DNA of 49,640 nucleotides from Puniceicoccales bacterium (GTDB taxonomy: Bacteria; Verrucomicrobiota; Verrucomicrobiia; Opitutales; JAIRLM01). Below, piece after piece: positions 8,186 through 16,476 of the stretch; the first letter of the stretch is position 1, and every line of letters begins with the position of its first letter. The stretch is from positions 1-49,640 of the forward strand of contig JAIRXB010000019.1 in NCBI GenBank assembly GCA_031268535.1. The letters run 5' to 3'. Position numbers and translations under genes: made by a program. Under the pieces are notes generated by a model, which saw only the letters and a list, made by a program, of their open reading frames with translations, ran no database searches and had not been told where the DNA came from.

Positions 8186-9097
8186 TTAGGGCCAAGTATC
8201 TACGAAGCACTTACATTTTTTTGGCGCTTTTCTCTCCAATAGGCTGCATGCGTCACGCTCGAATTCTCTATCCTTTTCTAGCATTTTTAAGTCCACTCTT
8301 ATTTCTAACGCAGCATCTTCGCTTAGCAGTCCAAGGAAGTTTTCTAGATTCGCAAGAAAAGTTGTTTTGTCGCACTGCGGGGCGATGTGTACAATTCTAA
8401 GTTTACTAAAGGTTTCGTTGAATTCCTTCGGCATTGAGCTTCCTATGATGGGCACATATGTATCGCCGTAGATCTGGCTGCTTTGCTGCGTGTCGCCGCT
8501 GGGTTTAGTTGTGCCCGGAATTACTGCGGTATCACTTCCATTCCAATACATTATGAAGGCTGTTGAGGCCACTTTGCCGTCGACGTCACTGAATTTTACC
8601 GGATCTAATTTTGCCGTTTCGACGAGTACGGCCGTCGCCGTTTCAGGTTTGTTTGTAACCAGCTTCCTTAGCCATTTGTCCGCTATGGCGCCAACGTCTC
8701 CTCCGGGAACGTGGAATCGCCTAGCTATTGATTCTCTAGTGCCGCATGATTCGCGATCATGGCCGTCTTTGCTAAACAGGAAGTCCTTGAGGGCTTCGCC
8801 GCCCCCGCTTGCAAAAAAATTCCCGCAGACGAAATCCAATGCGGCCGCGACGAGTTCGCCATCTTTGTTTTCGAGCTTAGAGGAGACGGCGACCAGTGCG
8901 GTTTTCGCATCATCAATGGTCTTTCCGGGCACCAGATACATCTGGCCTTCTTCCGATTTGAAGACGTAGTGCAGCAAATCTCTAGCGGATAATTTATCGT
9001 TTCGCCACAGAGTTATGGCTCCGGAAAGAGTTTCCGGCATGGCGAAAACGTCTCGCGGGTGATCGTTTCCCATTAGCCTAGCCGCAGGTGAAAGCAT
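8186..9097 (-). CDS. Hypothetical protein, 303 residues
   Basis: Not recognised. A soluble-looking protein without signal peptide or membrane segment, starting at ATG 9097. The N-terminal half (about 35-110) is helical in character; the middle contains a Thr/Ser/Gly-rich stretch near GTTKPSGDTQQSSQ; the C terminus is lysine- and cysteine-rich (ERKAPKKCKC). It is convergent with the sigma factor gene. The base composition looks more AT-rich than the neighbouring metabolic genes, as seen for the accessory genes of this window, so an effector or other accessory function is possible but unproved. Confidence 0.7.
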   Translation of the reverse strand: MLSPAARLMGNDHPRDVFAMPETLSGAITLWRNDKLSARDLLHYVFKSEEGQMYLVPGKTIDDAKTALVAVSSKLENKDGELVAAALDFVCGNFFASGGGEALKDFLFSKDGHDRESCGTRESIARRFHVPGGDVGAIADKWLRKLVTNKPETATAVLVETAKLDPVKFSDVDGKVASTAFIMYWNGSDTAVIPGTTKPSGDTQQSSQIYGDTYVPIIGSSMPKEFNETFSKLRIVHIAPQCDKTTFLANLENFLGLLSEDAALEIRVDLKMLEKDREFERDACSLLERKAPKKCKCFVDTWP

Positions 9098-9187
9098 AGC
9101 AAATTCATTTTAGGCCACGGTGGTGCCGCCGCCAAGAACATTCGCCCTATGGAGCTGCTATTTTTGCGATACATTTTGCCCGCAAAC

Positions 9188-9391
9188 TTAATCGATTGGT
9201 GGCGAAAGGCGCAATTCGCCACGCCGGTGAATGCGCTTCGACTCGATGGCGGACCGTTCGGCTAGCTTGCCGCCTTTCGCGAGCACTCCATCAAGGCGGT
9301 GAAGGTGGCTTTTGGTTTGGCGCCAACGCTTTCCGACTAATTTTGCCGACGATTTTGCTTGATTATGCGTTGTGAACAATTTAGCAGACAT
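9188..9391 (-). CDS. Possible small basic protein
   Basis: A 67-codon frame from ATG 9391, rich in Lys/Arg (KLVGKRWRQTKSHLHRLDG...), lying in the otherwise gene-free 9098-9549 stretch. I do not recognise a ribosomal or other family. No Shine-Dalgarno sequence is evident. It may be chance; apart from this frame I see nothing definite in the stretch besides a TTGACA at 9493-9498 upstream of the greA-like gene. Confidence 0.25.
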   Translation of the reverse strand: MSAKLFTTHNQAKSSAKLVGKRWRQTKSHLHRLDGVLAKGGKLAERSAIESKRIHRRGELRLSPPID

Positions 9392-9549
9392 CGAGATAGC
9401 GCCGGAATTGAGCATTTGGCAGCGATGGCGGTTGTGGGTGGTCGTCGCGGCCGCTGCGAGCGGTAGCCGTTGCAATTTGACGGCAAAAAATCGTTGACAG
9501 CCCTTTCCCGATCGCGGGGAATGGCCGTCTGCGCAGCTGGGCAACAACG

Positions 9550-11403
9550 ATGGATGATACTGCGGTAGAACGTTTACTGGAAAAACACTCCTCCCTGGAG
9601 CGGCAGCGCGATCGCCTAAGTGCAATGCGTCCCGGTGTTTTTTGCCTCCATAGAACCTTTGGATTTGGCGAAATTGTTGAATACGATGACGTTGCAAGCA
9701 GAATTATTGTAAATTTTCACGAAAAGCCGCGCCATGCCATTGATCCGGTTTTCGCGTTGAAGCATTTGGCTGTGCTTGGCGAGGACCATTTGCTCGTACG
9801 CTTCAGGAAAGATCCGGCGTCCGTCAAGGCTTTGCTCAGGGATGATCCGGCGGCGGCTCTTCGCTCGGTGCTGGAGCAATTCCCCAGCAATAGGGCTACG
9901 CAGGCCGAAATCGGAGATGTTCTGCTGCAAATTATGAACGAGAAGGCCCTGAAAACCTGGTGGGCACGCGCGAAAAAGGAGGCACAGTTTGACCCGAACA
10001 TTGCAGAACCGGAGCAGCGCGGCGGCTACTACGTTCTTCGTATGGAACCGCTTGAGCAGGTTGACGAGCTGCTTGATGGCGTCCTCATCGCCAAGCAACT
10101 GCCCAAAAAAATCCAGGCGGCCACTAAGCTGCTCTCGGACGCGAAATTTTGCGAACATCGAGACAAAATGTCCGCCGCTTACGATGAGCTGCTGCGGCAG
10201 CAGACGGCATCTTCCGCTAGCGCCGTAGAAAAACTTCAGCTTTTTTGGCTCTGCGAAGACTTTGCAAAAGTGCTTGAAGTGCCTCTTCCGGGTGATGTTT
10301 TGCTTGGCGACGCTCTCCGTTCGACGGATGAGTTAACTGACGTGGCCAACCTTCTTCCGGTCGGCCAGTTGCCGCGCCTTTTCGCGGCCATCAGGGAACT
10401 GCACGGGGAAAATTATTTTCAAACGGCGCTGGCATTTGTCAGAAGTTGCGGCGGTCGGGCCGTTAGCTGTGCCGTTGATTTCATTGTTAAAAACGGTGAT
10501 GGCGATGAGCTTAGGCGCGTTTTGCAGTCGCTGCTGAGGGAGGGCTCCATGCGCGCTCCGCTTTTAGACTGGATCATCCGCAATCGCAAAAATAGGCGCT
10601 ACGGAGACCTGCTGGGGCATCTCGTAGGTCCTGCGCTTTTCCGCGCCGCCATGACGGCCATAGATCATGAGGCCCTGAGGCGCAGCACAAACCGCAAAAT
10701 TCCTTTGGCGGAGGCGATTGCCGGCGACAGCGATTTCGTCGATGAGGTTCTCGCCGACGAGCGCCAGGAGATGGCCAGGGATTTGGCGCAAATGGTTCTC
10801 GCCAACCAGGGTTTTGATTCGCTCACCAAAAGGTCCATCGTGGCGCGATTCATTCGCCATCACCCTGGGCTTCAAAAACTTCTCGATGGAGCACTCGACT
10901 CAGGCTATGGAGGCTCTGGCGAGGATGGCGTCCTAAAAGTTTCCCAGGAAAGTTTGAGTGCGGCCACTAGTGAATACGAGCGGCTTGTGACCGTGCGCAT
11001 TCCGGAAAATACGGCTGCCGTGGAGGCGGCTCGCGAAGAGGGTGATCTGCGGGAAAACTCCATGTATAAAATGGCGCGGCAGGAGCAGGACATGCTTTTG
11101 GCGCTTAAGATGCAGATGGAGAAGGATTTGCTTCGCGCTCAGGTGGTTGATTTTTCGGCGGCCAGCGACGAAATTGTCACCATAGGGTCGGCAGTTATGC
11201 TGGCCGACGGCAAAGGTAAGAAGGAGCAAATTGTCGTTTTGGGCGCCTGGGACAGCAACCCTGAAAAAAAGATTATTTCCTACCTTACGCCGCTCGGCCG
11301 CAACATGCTAGGAAAGCGGCGCGGCGAAAGCGTGTCCGTTGATGGGAAGGCTTCGCGCGTCATTGCGGACATAAAACGTTGGGTGGACGTTGGCGGCAAA
11401 TAG
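9550..11403 (+). CDS. Long GreA/GreB-family transcription elongation factor
   Basis: A 617-residue protein whose last ~150 residues are a GreA/GreB domain. The coiled-coil tip REEGDLRENSMYKMARQEQ keeps the acidic Asp499 and Glu502 that, in GreA, stimulate RNA cleavage by backtracked polymerase. The C-terminal FKBP-like part ends with TPLGRNMLGKRRGESVSV. The first ~460 residues are a helical region not found in E. coli GreA (158 residues). Chlamydial GreA proteins and some Verrucomicrobiota homologues are known to be long in this way, so this is a taxonomic hint. The ATG is at 9550. It starts the plus-strand run ending in sctC; cdsA follows after 32 bp. Confidence 0.85.
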   Translation: MDDTAVERLLEKHSSLERQRDRLSAMRPGVFCLHRTFGFGEIVEYDDVASRIIVNFHEKPRHAIDPVFALKHLAVLGEDHLLVRFRKDPASVKALLRDDPAAALRSVLEQFPSNRATQAEIGDVLLQIMNEKALKTWWARAKKEAQFDPNIAEPEQRGGYYVLRMEPLEQVDELLDGVLIAKQLPKKIQAATKLLSDAKFCEHRDKMSAAYDELLRQQTASSASAVEKLQLFWLCEDFAKVLEVPLPGDVLLGDALRSTDELTDVANLLPVGQLPRLFAAIRELHGENYFQTALAFVRSCGGRAVSCAVDFIVKNGDGDELRRVLQSLLREGSMRAPLLDWIIRNRKNRRYGDLLGHLVGPALFRAAMTAIDHEALRRSTNRKIPLAEAIAGDSDFVDEVLADERQEMARDLAQMVLANQGFDSLTKRSIVARFIRHHPGLQKLLDGALDSGYGGSGEDGVLKVSQESLSAATSEYERLVTVRIPENTAAVEAAREEGDLRENSMYKMARQEQDMLLALKMQMEKDLLRAQVVDFSAASDEIVTIGSAVMLADGKGKKEQIVVLGAWDSNPEKKIISYLTPLGRNMLGKRRGESVSVDGKASRVIADIKRWVDVGGK

Positions 11404-11435
11404 TTTGCTCTGGCGAAAATTGGAGGCGTGGCCCA

Positions 11436-12257
11436 ATGGTGCTGCGAATTTTTGGCTCTAGTCTGCTAGCCGTTTCCGTGGCGCTTGCCCTGTGGCTTTT
11501 CGGTGAAACGGGCGCAGTGTTTCTGCTGAGCTTTTTCGCAGTCTGTTCCCAGTGCGAGCTTTGTCGGCTGATGGAGAGATTCCCGTCGAGGCCGGCCATT
11601 GCCAATCTGGTCTTTTGGACAATCGTCATTATGTTCGGATCGTGGTGCTTGCGTCCGCCGTGCCCGGGCGTTGGCCTGACGGCAATTGCGGCAATTTTCA
11701 GCACCGTTTGCGCCGTGCGCAAGCTGCAGCCGCGGCAGTTGCTGTCCCATTTGGCTCCGACGCTTTTTGCTCTTTTCTATGTGCCTTTTACGATGCAGTT
11801 CGGCACCATGATGTTGCGCGATGGCGGCACCGTCGGCCTCCATTTGCTCGGCTGGTCCATTGCCGTCAGTAAGCTGGGCGACATTGGCGGACTTTTCGTA
11901 GGCAGCCGCTGCGGAAGCCATCCGCTTGCCGCCGCCTACAGTCCCAAAAAGACATTGGAAGGTTTTTTTGGCGCCATAGCTCTGGCGACCGCCGGTGGCT
12001 TTTTGCTGTGTCTGCTGGCCAATCGCCATTGCCGCTTCCCGCTGTCGCCATTTTTGGCTACCGTCTTGGCTGCCGCCGCGGCCGTTGTGGGGGCCGTGGC
12101 CGACCTGTTCGAGTCGGCGCTTAAGCGGCAGAGCGGCCTAAAGGATTCCGGGAAAATGATCCCAGGCATTGGGGGCTGTCTCGACCTCTGCGACAGTCTT
12201 TTTTTCACATTGCCAATGCTTTACGTGGCGATGCAATTCTCTTGCTGCTTCGGATGA
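11436..12257 (+). CDS. cdsA: Phosphatidate cytidylyltransferase CdsA
   Basis: A 273-residue inner-membrane enzyme with about eight hydrophobic segments that makes CDP-diacylglycerol from phosphatidic acid and CTP. The signature is present near the C terminus: SALKRQSGLKDSGKMIPGIG followed by GCLDLCDSL, which corresponds to the family pattern S..KR...KD.G..PGHGG..DR.D. Two usually conserved residues differ: His of PGHGG is Ile and Arg of DR.D is Leu. The upstream SPKKTLEGFFGA is typical. The ATG at 11436 is supported by GGAGG nine bases before it. The stop overlaps the dxr start as ATGA. Confidence 0.9.
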   Translation: MVLRIFGSSLLAVSVALALWLFGETGAVFLLSFFAVCSQCELCRLMERFPSRPAIANLVFWTIVIMFGSWCLRPPCPGVGLTAIAAIFSTVCAVRKLQPRQLLSHLAPTLFALFYVPFTMQFGTMMLRDGGTVGLHLLGWSIAVSKLGDIGGLFVGSRCGSHPLAAAYSPKKTLEGFFGAIALATAGGFLLCLLANRHCRFPLSPFLATVLAAAAAVVGAVADLFESALKRQSGLKDSGKMIPGIGGCLDLCDSLFFTLPMLYVAMQFSCCFG

Positions 12258-13426
12258 GCGCTAGGCGGACAGTCGTCCTGCTTGGCGCTAGCGGGTCCGT
12301 TGGGTCTAGCGTTCTGAATTTGCTGCGAAAACAGAGCGATAAATTTTGCCTGCTTGGATTTTCGGTGCACCGCAATGTTGAGATGGCTACGGCCATTGCG
12401 GCGGAATTTCGGCCGACCTATTGTGCTGTGAGCGGCCTAGGGGAAAGTGACTTTCCGCGACACCTTTCGCTAAAGTTTCTTCCGCTGTGTGAATTGGCTG
12501 CCATTGCGGAGGCCGATTGCGTCGCCATTGCCATCGGAGGAATTGCGGCGCTAGACCCGCTCATGGCGGCCATTGGGGCCGGAAAGTGCATAATATTGGC
12601 CAACAAGGAGTCTATCGTTTCCGCTGGTCCAATCGTTGGGGACGCGCTCTTGAAGTCAAAAGCGACTCTGCTTCCGGCAGATAGCGAACATTGCGGCATC
12701 TTCCAGTGCATGCGTGGCGATGGCGGATTTCGTGGCCTGTTTCGGAGGACTGAAACTGTTCGCCATGTTTGGCTAACTGCTTCTGGCGGTCCATTTTTTG
12801 ACGCTGAAGGCGATCGTCTGAATGATGTGAAGCCCGCCGAGGCGCTTCGCCATCCCACCTGGTCCATGGGGGCAAAAATCTCAGTCGATTCGGCCACATT
12901 GGCCAACAAGGGATTGGAGGTGATTGAGGCCGGTTTCCTTTACGGTTTAAGTCCGGAAGAAATTTCCGTTGTCATCCACCGGCGCAGCCTGGTCCACGCC
13001 CTAGTAGAATTTTGCGACGGGTCGCTGCTGGCGCAAATGTCGCAGGCGTCAATGGAAATTCCTCTATCCTACTGCCTTAGCTATCCGGATCGCGCCGCAG
13101 CTCCAGAAAAGGCCTTTAATCCAGTTGACAGCGGACCGTTGGAGTTTCAGTACCCAAATCGCAAAAGTTTTCCATGTTTGGCGCTCGCGGAATCGGCGTT
13201 CCGCAATGGCCTTTCGGCCACCTGCGCCTTTGACGGGGCGAATTGTGCTGCGGTGGAGGCATTTATGCGAGAAGAGGTTCCATTTGGCGCAATTCCCATG
13301 GCCATTGGCCATGTGCTTCATAATCTTCCTCCGCAGCGTCTTAGCGACATTGAGTCCGCCAAGGAGTGCCATTGCGAAGCGAAGCGGAAGGCGGCGGAAT
13401 TTCTAGGACGGCGTTTTTCCATTTGA
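12254..13426 (+). CDS. dxr: 1-deoxy-D-xylulose 5-phosphate reductoisomerase
   Basis: A 390-residue NADPH-dependent enzyme that converts DXP to MEP, the first committed step of the non-mevalonate isoprenoid pathway. The Rossmann motif GASGSVGSS is at residues 11-19. NKESIV, the metal-site ADSEHCGIFQ, the ASGGPF loop and the long HPTWSMGAKISVDSATLANK motif are all present. The ATG at 12254 overlaps the cdsA stop (ATGA), which indicates translational coupling; a TTG 12 bases upstream is inside cdsA. The cdsA-dxr order is common in bacteria. The gene is intact and of normal length. Confidence 0.95.
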   Translation: MSARRTVVLLGASGSVGSSVLNLLRKQSDKFCLLGFSVHRNVEMATAIAAEFRPTYCAVSGLGESDFPRHLSLKFLPLCELAAIAEADCVAIAIGGIAALDPLMAAIGAGKCIILANKESIVSAGPIVGDALLKSKATLLPADSEHCGIFQCMRGDGGFRGLFRRTETVRHVWLTASGGPFFDAEGDRLNDVKPAEALRHPTWSMGAKISVDSATLANKGLEVIEAGFLYGLSPEEISVVIHRRSLVHALVEFCDGSLLAQMSQASMEIPLSYCLSYPDRAAAPEKAFNPVDSGPLEFQYPNRKSFPCLALAESAFRNGLSATCAFDGANCAAVEAFMREEVPFGAIPMAIGHVLHNLPPQRLSDIESAKECHCEAKRKAAEFLGRRFSI

Positions 13427-13479
13427 TGATTTTCATTTCCATTTGACATCGCGGCGGCGCGACTAGAAAGTAAGTGTCG

Positions 13480-15066
13480 ATGGGTCAGGGCAATGAGCTG
13501 TTGCGGCAGATTCGCGATGAAATCAATGCGCTGAAACCGCGCGCCATCGAAGAAAATGTGGGCCACGTGCTTTCCGTCGCTGACGGTGTCGTCCGTGCCG
13601 GTGGACTGTCGCGCGTTCGACTCAATGAAGTTGTTTTATTCCAGGGTGGTTCAGTCGGAATGGCATTGAATCTGGAGGAGGATAACGTTGGGATAATTGT
13701 GCTGGACGACGACGTAAAAATCGCCGTCGGCGATGAGGTAAAGGCGGGCGGGTCACTGCTTTCCATGCCTGTTGGCATGGGGTTGCTGGGCCGCGCCGTA
13801 AGCGCCACCGGCAAGCCGGTCGACGGCAGGGGCGAAATTGTGGCGACTGCGCACTATCCGGTCGAAAAGGTTGCCCACGGCATCATTCCTCGCCAATCTG
13901 TGTCCAAGCCGTTGCAGACCGGAATTTTAGCCATTGACTCCATGATTCCCATAGGGCGCGGCCAAAGGGAACTTATCATCGGCGATCGCTCCACGGGCAA
14001 GACTTCCATAGCCATCGACACAATCATTAACCAGGCGCGCATAAACAGGGCTGCCATTGCGGCTGGCGACGGTAATTTCCGGCCCGTCTACTCCGTATAT
14101 GTTTCGATAGGTCAAAAACGTGCCGATTTGGCCAGAATTTTGCAGCTTTTGGATGATCAAGGCGCCATGGAGTACGCAACCGTTGTCGTTGCCAGCTCGT
14201 CAGAGAGTGTTGCCAGTCAATACATTGCGCCATACGCGGCGACAGCCGTTGGGGAATGGTTCATGGATAACGGCATGGACGCGCTCATAGTTTACGACGA
14301 CCTATCGCGGCACGCCGTGGCCTACAGGCAGATTTCTCTCGTGCTGAAGCGGCCTGCAGGACGACAGGCCTATCCTGGCGACATTTTCTACCTCCATTCG
14401 CGCCTGCTGGAGCGGGCGGCGAAGTTGAGCGACGATTTCGGTGGCGGATCCCTAACGGCACTGCCAATCGTTGAAACGCAGGCCGGCGACATGGCGGCCT
14501 ATATCCCAACCAACATCATATCTATTACGGATGGGCAAATATACATTGATACGGAGCTGTTTAACAGGGGCGTGCGACCGGCCATTGCCACCGGCATTTC
14601 CGTGTCGCGCGTCGGTTCGGCGGCGCAAATCAAGGCGTTTCGTCAGGTCGCCGGCGGCATCAAGCTGAAGCTTGGCCAATACTATGAGATGCAGTCTTTT
14701 GCGCAATTTGGGTCGGAATTGGACCAGCGCACGCGTAAGCTATTGGATGACGGCGGCCGCATTGTGGAATTGTTTAAGCAGGGGCAGCAGGAGCCGAAGG
14801 CGGTTGAAATGCAAATATTTCTCCTGTGGGCCGTTATGAATGGTCGCTTCGACGATGTTGCCGTCGAAAGGGCTGGCGATGTCGCTAGACGCATGGGTGA
14901 GTGGCTCTCAACCGCACATGGCGACTTGCTTAAAAAAATTGCCGACCGTGGCGCCATCGACGGTGAAATGGAAAAAAAGATGGCCAGCGCTGTGGAGCGA
15001 TGGAAAAAGCTCAACGGAGCCAATGGCAAGGATGCGTCGCCGGGCAAAGCTTCCGTAGCTGCGTGA
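13480..15066 (+). CDS. atpA: F-type ATP synthase alpha subunit
   Basis: A 528-residue F1 alpha subunit. The N-terminal beta-barrel (GVVRAGGLSRVRLNEVVLF) is followed by the nucleotide-binding domain with GDRSTGKTS at residues 168-176 (the more usual form is GDRQTGKTA), LIVYDDLSRHAVAYRQISL, and PGDIFYLHSRLLERAAKL. A helical C-terminal domain follows. The ATG at 13480 was chosen; a GTG at 13474 in the same frame is possible. Directly upstream is dxr, not the delta subunit gene, and downstream is only atpG. The remaining subunit genes (beta, epsilon, delta, Fo) are absent here, which is unusual because atpA normally sits in an atpBEFHAGDC-type operon. Confidence 0.95.
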   Translation: MGQGNELLRQIRDEINALKPRAIEENVGHVLSVADGVVRAGGLSRVRLNEVVLFQGGSVGMALNLEEDNVGIIVLDDDVKIAVGDEVKAGGSLLSMPVGMGLLGRAVSATGKPVDGRGEIVATAHYPVEKVAHGIIPRQSVSKPLQTGILAIDSMIPIGRGQRELIIGDRSTGKTSIAIDTIINQARINRAAIAAGDGNFRPVYSVYVSIGQKRADLARILQLLDDQGAMEYATVVVASSSESVASQYIAPYAATAVGEWFMDNGMDALIVYDDLSRHAVAYRQISLVLKRPAGRQAYPGDIFYLHSRLLERAAKLSDDFGGGSLTALPIVETQAGDMAAYIPTNIISITDGQIYIDTELFNRGVRPAIATGISVSRVGSAAQIKAFRQVAGGIKLKLGQYYEMQSFAQFGSELDQRTRKLLDDGGRIVELFKQGQQEPKAVEMQIFLLWAVMNGRFDDVAVERAGDVARRMGEWLSTAHGDLLKKIADRGAIDGEMEKKMASAVERWKKLNGANGKDASPGKASVAA

Positions 15067-15079
15067 GTGGGAGTGGCCC

Positions 15080-15970
15080 ATGGAGAGCACGAGGGACATC
15101 CGGCGGCGGCTCCGCGCCGTGCGTGGCACCGCAAAGATAACTCGCGCCATGCAGCTCGTTGCGGCGTCGAAGATGCGACGTGCCCAGCAGGCGGCCACGG
15201 CTGGCCGGCGCTATTCAATTCGGTTGGAGGAATTAGCGGATAGATTGCTCCGCATGGAATTGCCGAGCGGCGATGAGTTACCGCCGCTTCTCAGGCCGAG
15301 AAATATTCGCCGCCGCTGCATAGTTTTTGTTGCCACCGACAGGGGGCTTTGCGGGTCTCTAAATCAAAATACATTGCGCCTAATCCGCGAAAGCTGTTCC
15401 GATAATGCCAGTTATGTGGCGATCGGAAGGCGCGGAGGGCAGGCATTGGCGGCTCTTCGGCTGCCGCTAATCGGCGAATTTTCAGTCAATGACGCCGTTC
15501 CGAGCCACCAATCGCGCGCCGTAGCAAATTTCCTAAGGGATGCGTATCTTTCCGGAGAAATTGACAGCGTTGAAGTTGTCTACCCGCTATTCATAAACAC
15601 TTTGCGCCAGAACCCAGTGTCGGTGCGACTGCTTCCCATGGGTGATTTTGGGGAAAGCATCCGCGCGAAGCGCGACATGCTGCCGGATGCCCCATTGGCC
15701 ATGCCGGAGGATGGGCGCCCCATGACCGTTGAGCCGTCGCTGTTGGAGGTGCTAGAGGTATTGGCGGAAAGTTTTTTGCACATGGAGTTGCGCCATATCT
15801 TTCTGGAGGCGAAAGCGGCCGAACAGAGCGCGAGGACAGTGGCAATGAAGTCGGCGACGGATAGCGCCGATGCCCTCGCCAAGGAGTTGCTGCTCGCCTA
15901 CAATAAGGCTCGGCAGGCGGCAATTACGGCGGAAATTTTGGAAATCTGTTCTTCGAAGCCGGCAAGGTAG
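15080..15970 (+). CDS. atpG: F-type ATP synthase gamma subunit
   Basis: A 296-residue central-stalk subunit of F1. Diagnostic parts are the N-terminal RRLRAVRGTAKITRAMQLVA with SKMRRAQ and the FVATDRGLCGSLNQN loop; the C-terminal helix contains MKSATDSADAL, matching the family's MKAATDNA. It starts 13 bases after the atpA stop. The following gene is a type III secretion chaperone rather than atpD, so the F1 gene order is interrupted here. Confidence 0.94.
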   Translation: MESTRDIRRRLRAVRGTAKITRAMQLVAASKMRRAQQAATAGRRYSIRLEELADRLLRMELPSGDELPPLLRPRNIRRRCIVFVATDRGLCGSLNQNTLRLIRESCSDNASYVAIGRRGGQALAALRLPLIGEFSVNDAVPSHQSRAVANFLRDAYLSGEIDSVEVVYPLFINTLRQNPVSVRLLPMGDFGESIRAKRDMLPDAPLAMPEDGRPMTVEPSLLEVLEVLAESFLHMELRHIFLEAKAAEQSARTVAMKSATDSADALAKELLLAYNKARQAAITAEILEICSSKPAR

Positions 15971-16026
15971 CTATTTTTGAGAATTCATCTTGCCCAGCCC
16001 GTAAAATCTTTCTAACCTCGTTGGAA

Positions 16027-16476
16027 ATGCGGAGCCGCGAGGTAGTTGCTTTGATTGCTGCAGAGTTAGGTGTCTTCACGTTGGATTCGGGAACGGAGGG
16101 CTACTACGCCGTCAGGTTGCCCGATGGGGCAACCATGCGCATATTTGTGCAGGCCGAAACGGCCGTCATTTTGGAGCGTCCGCTCATGGCGGGTGTTGCT
16201 GCGGCGCTGCGTGATCCGGAACGGCTGCTGGACCTATTGCTGGAGAATTTTTCCAGAGCCATTATGTCGGCTGCGACGCTAACCTACGTGCGCGACATGG
16301 ATGAGCTTGCGCTGTCGTTACTTTTGCCATATGAGGACTGGGACGAGCGGAAGCTTGTCGATGGTCTCGACGCCTTTATCCTTGAGTGCAGGCGGGTCGG
16401 CGACCAGATCCAAAGGGTCCTGTTTGCATCCATGTCTCGGCTTCCTTTCAACAACCATTCAATAGCAACATCATGA
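16027..16476 (+). CDS. CesT/Tir-like type III secretion chaperone (putative)
   Basis: A small acidic protein of 149 residues. Its pattern resembles class I T3S chaperones: an N-terminal helix (VVALIAAELGV), beta strands with a D/N-G turn (VRLPDGATMRIFVQ), a hydrophobic ERPLMAGVAAALRDPERLLDLLLEN segment (in pieces), and a C-terminal strand-helix part with LALSLLLPYEDWD followed by a long helix. Such proteins bind secreted substrates in the cytoplasm as dimers. Its stop overlaps the sctC start (ATGA), so it is co-translated with the secretin, which strongly supports a T3S role. The ATG at 16027 was chosen over a TTG at 16021. The assignment is by pattern, not by a strict motif. Confidence 0.65.
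   Translation: MRSREVVALIAAELGVFTLDSGTEGYYAVRLPDGATMRIFVQAETAVILERPLMAGVAAALRDPERLLDLLLENFSRAIMSAATLTYVRDMDELALSLLLPYEDWDERKLVDGLDAFILECRRVGDQIQRVLFASMSRLPFNNHSIATS

Noticed and set aside
9188-9697. 169-codon minus-strand frame reaching into the greA-like gene
   Set aside because: Its first part is antisense to the greA-like gene; only the 67-codon part outside is kept, with low confidence.
11466-12029. 187-codon minus-strand frame inside cdsA, and similar frames against folC (29579-30058) and atpA
   Set aside because: Each is opposite a clearly identified gene and encodes low-complexity Arg/Gln/Pro-rich sequence typical of antisense frames.
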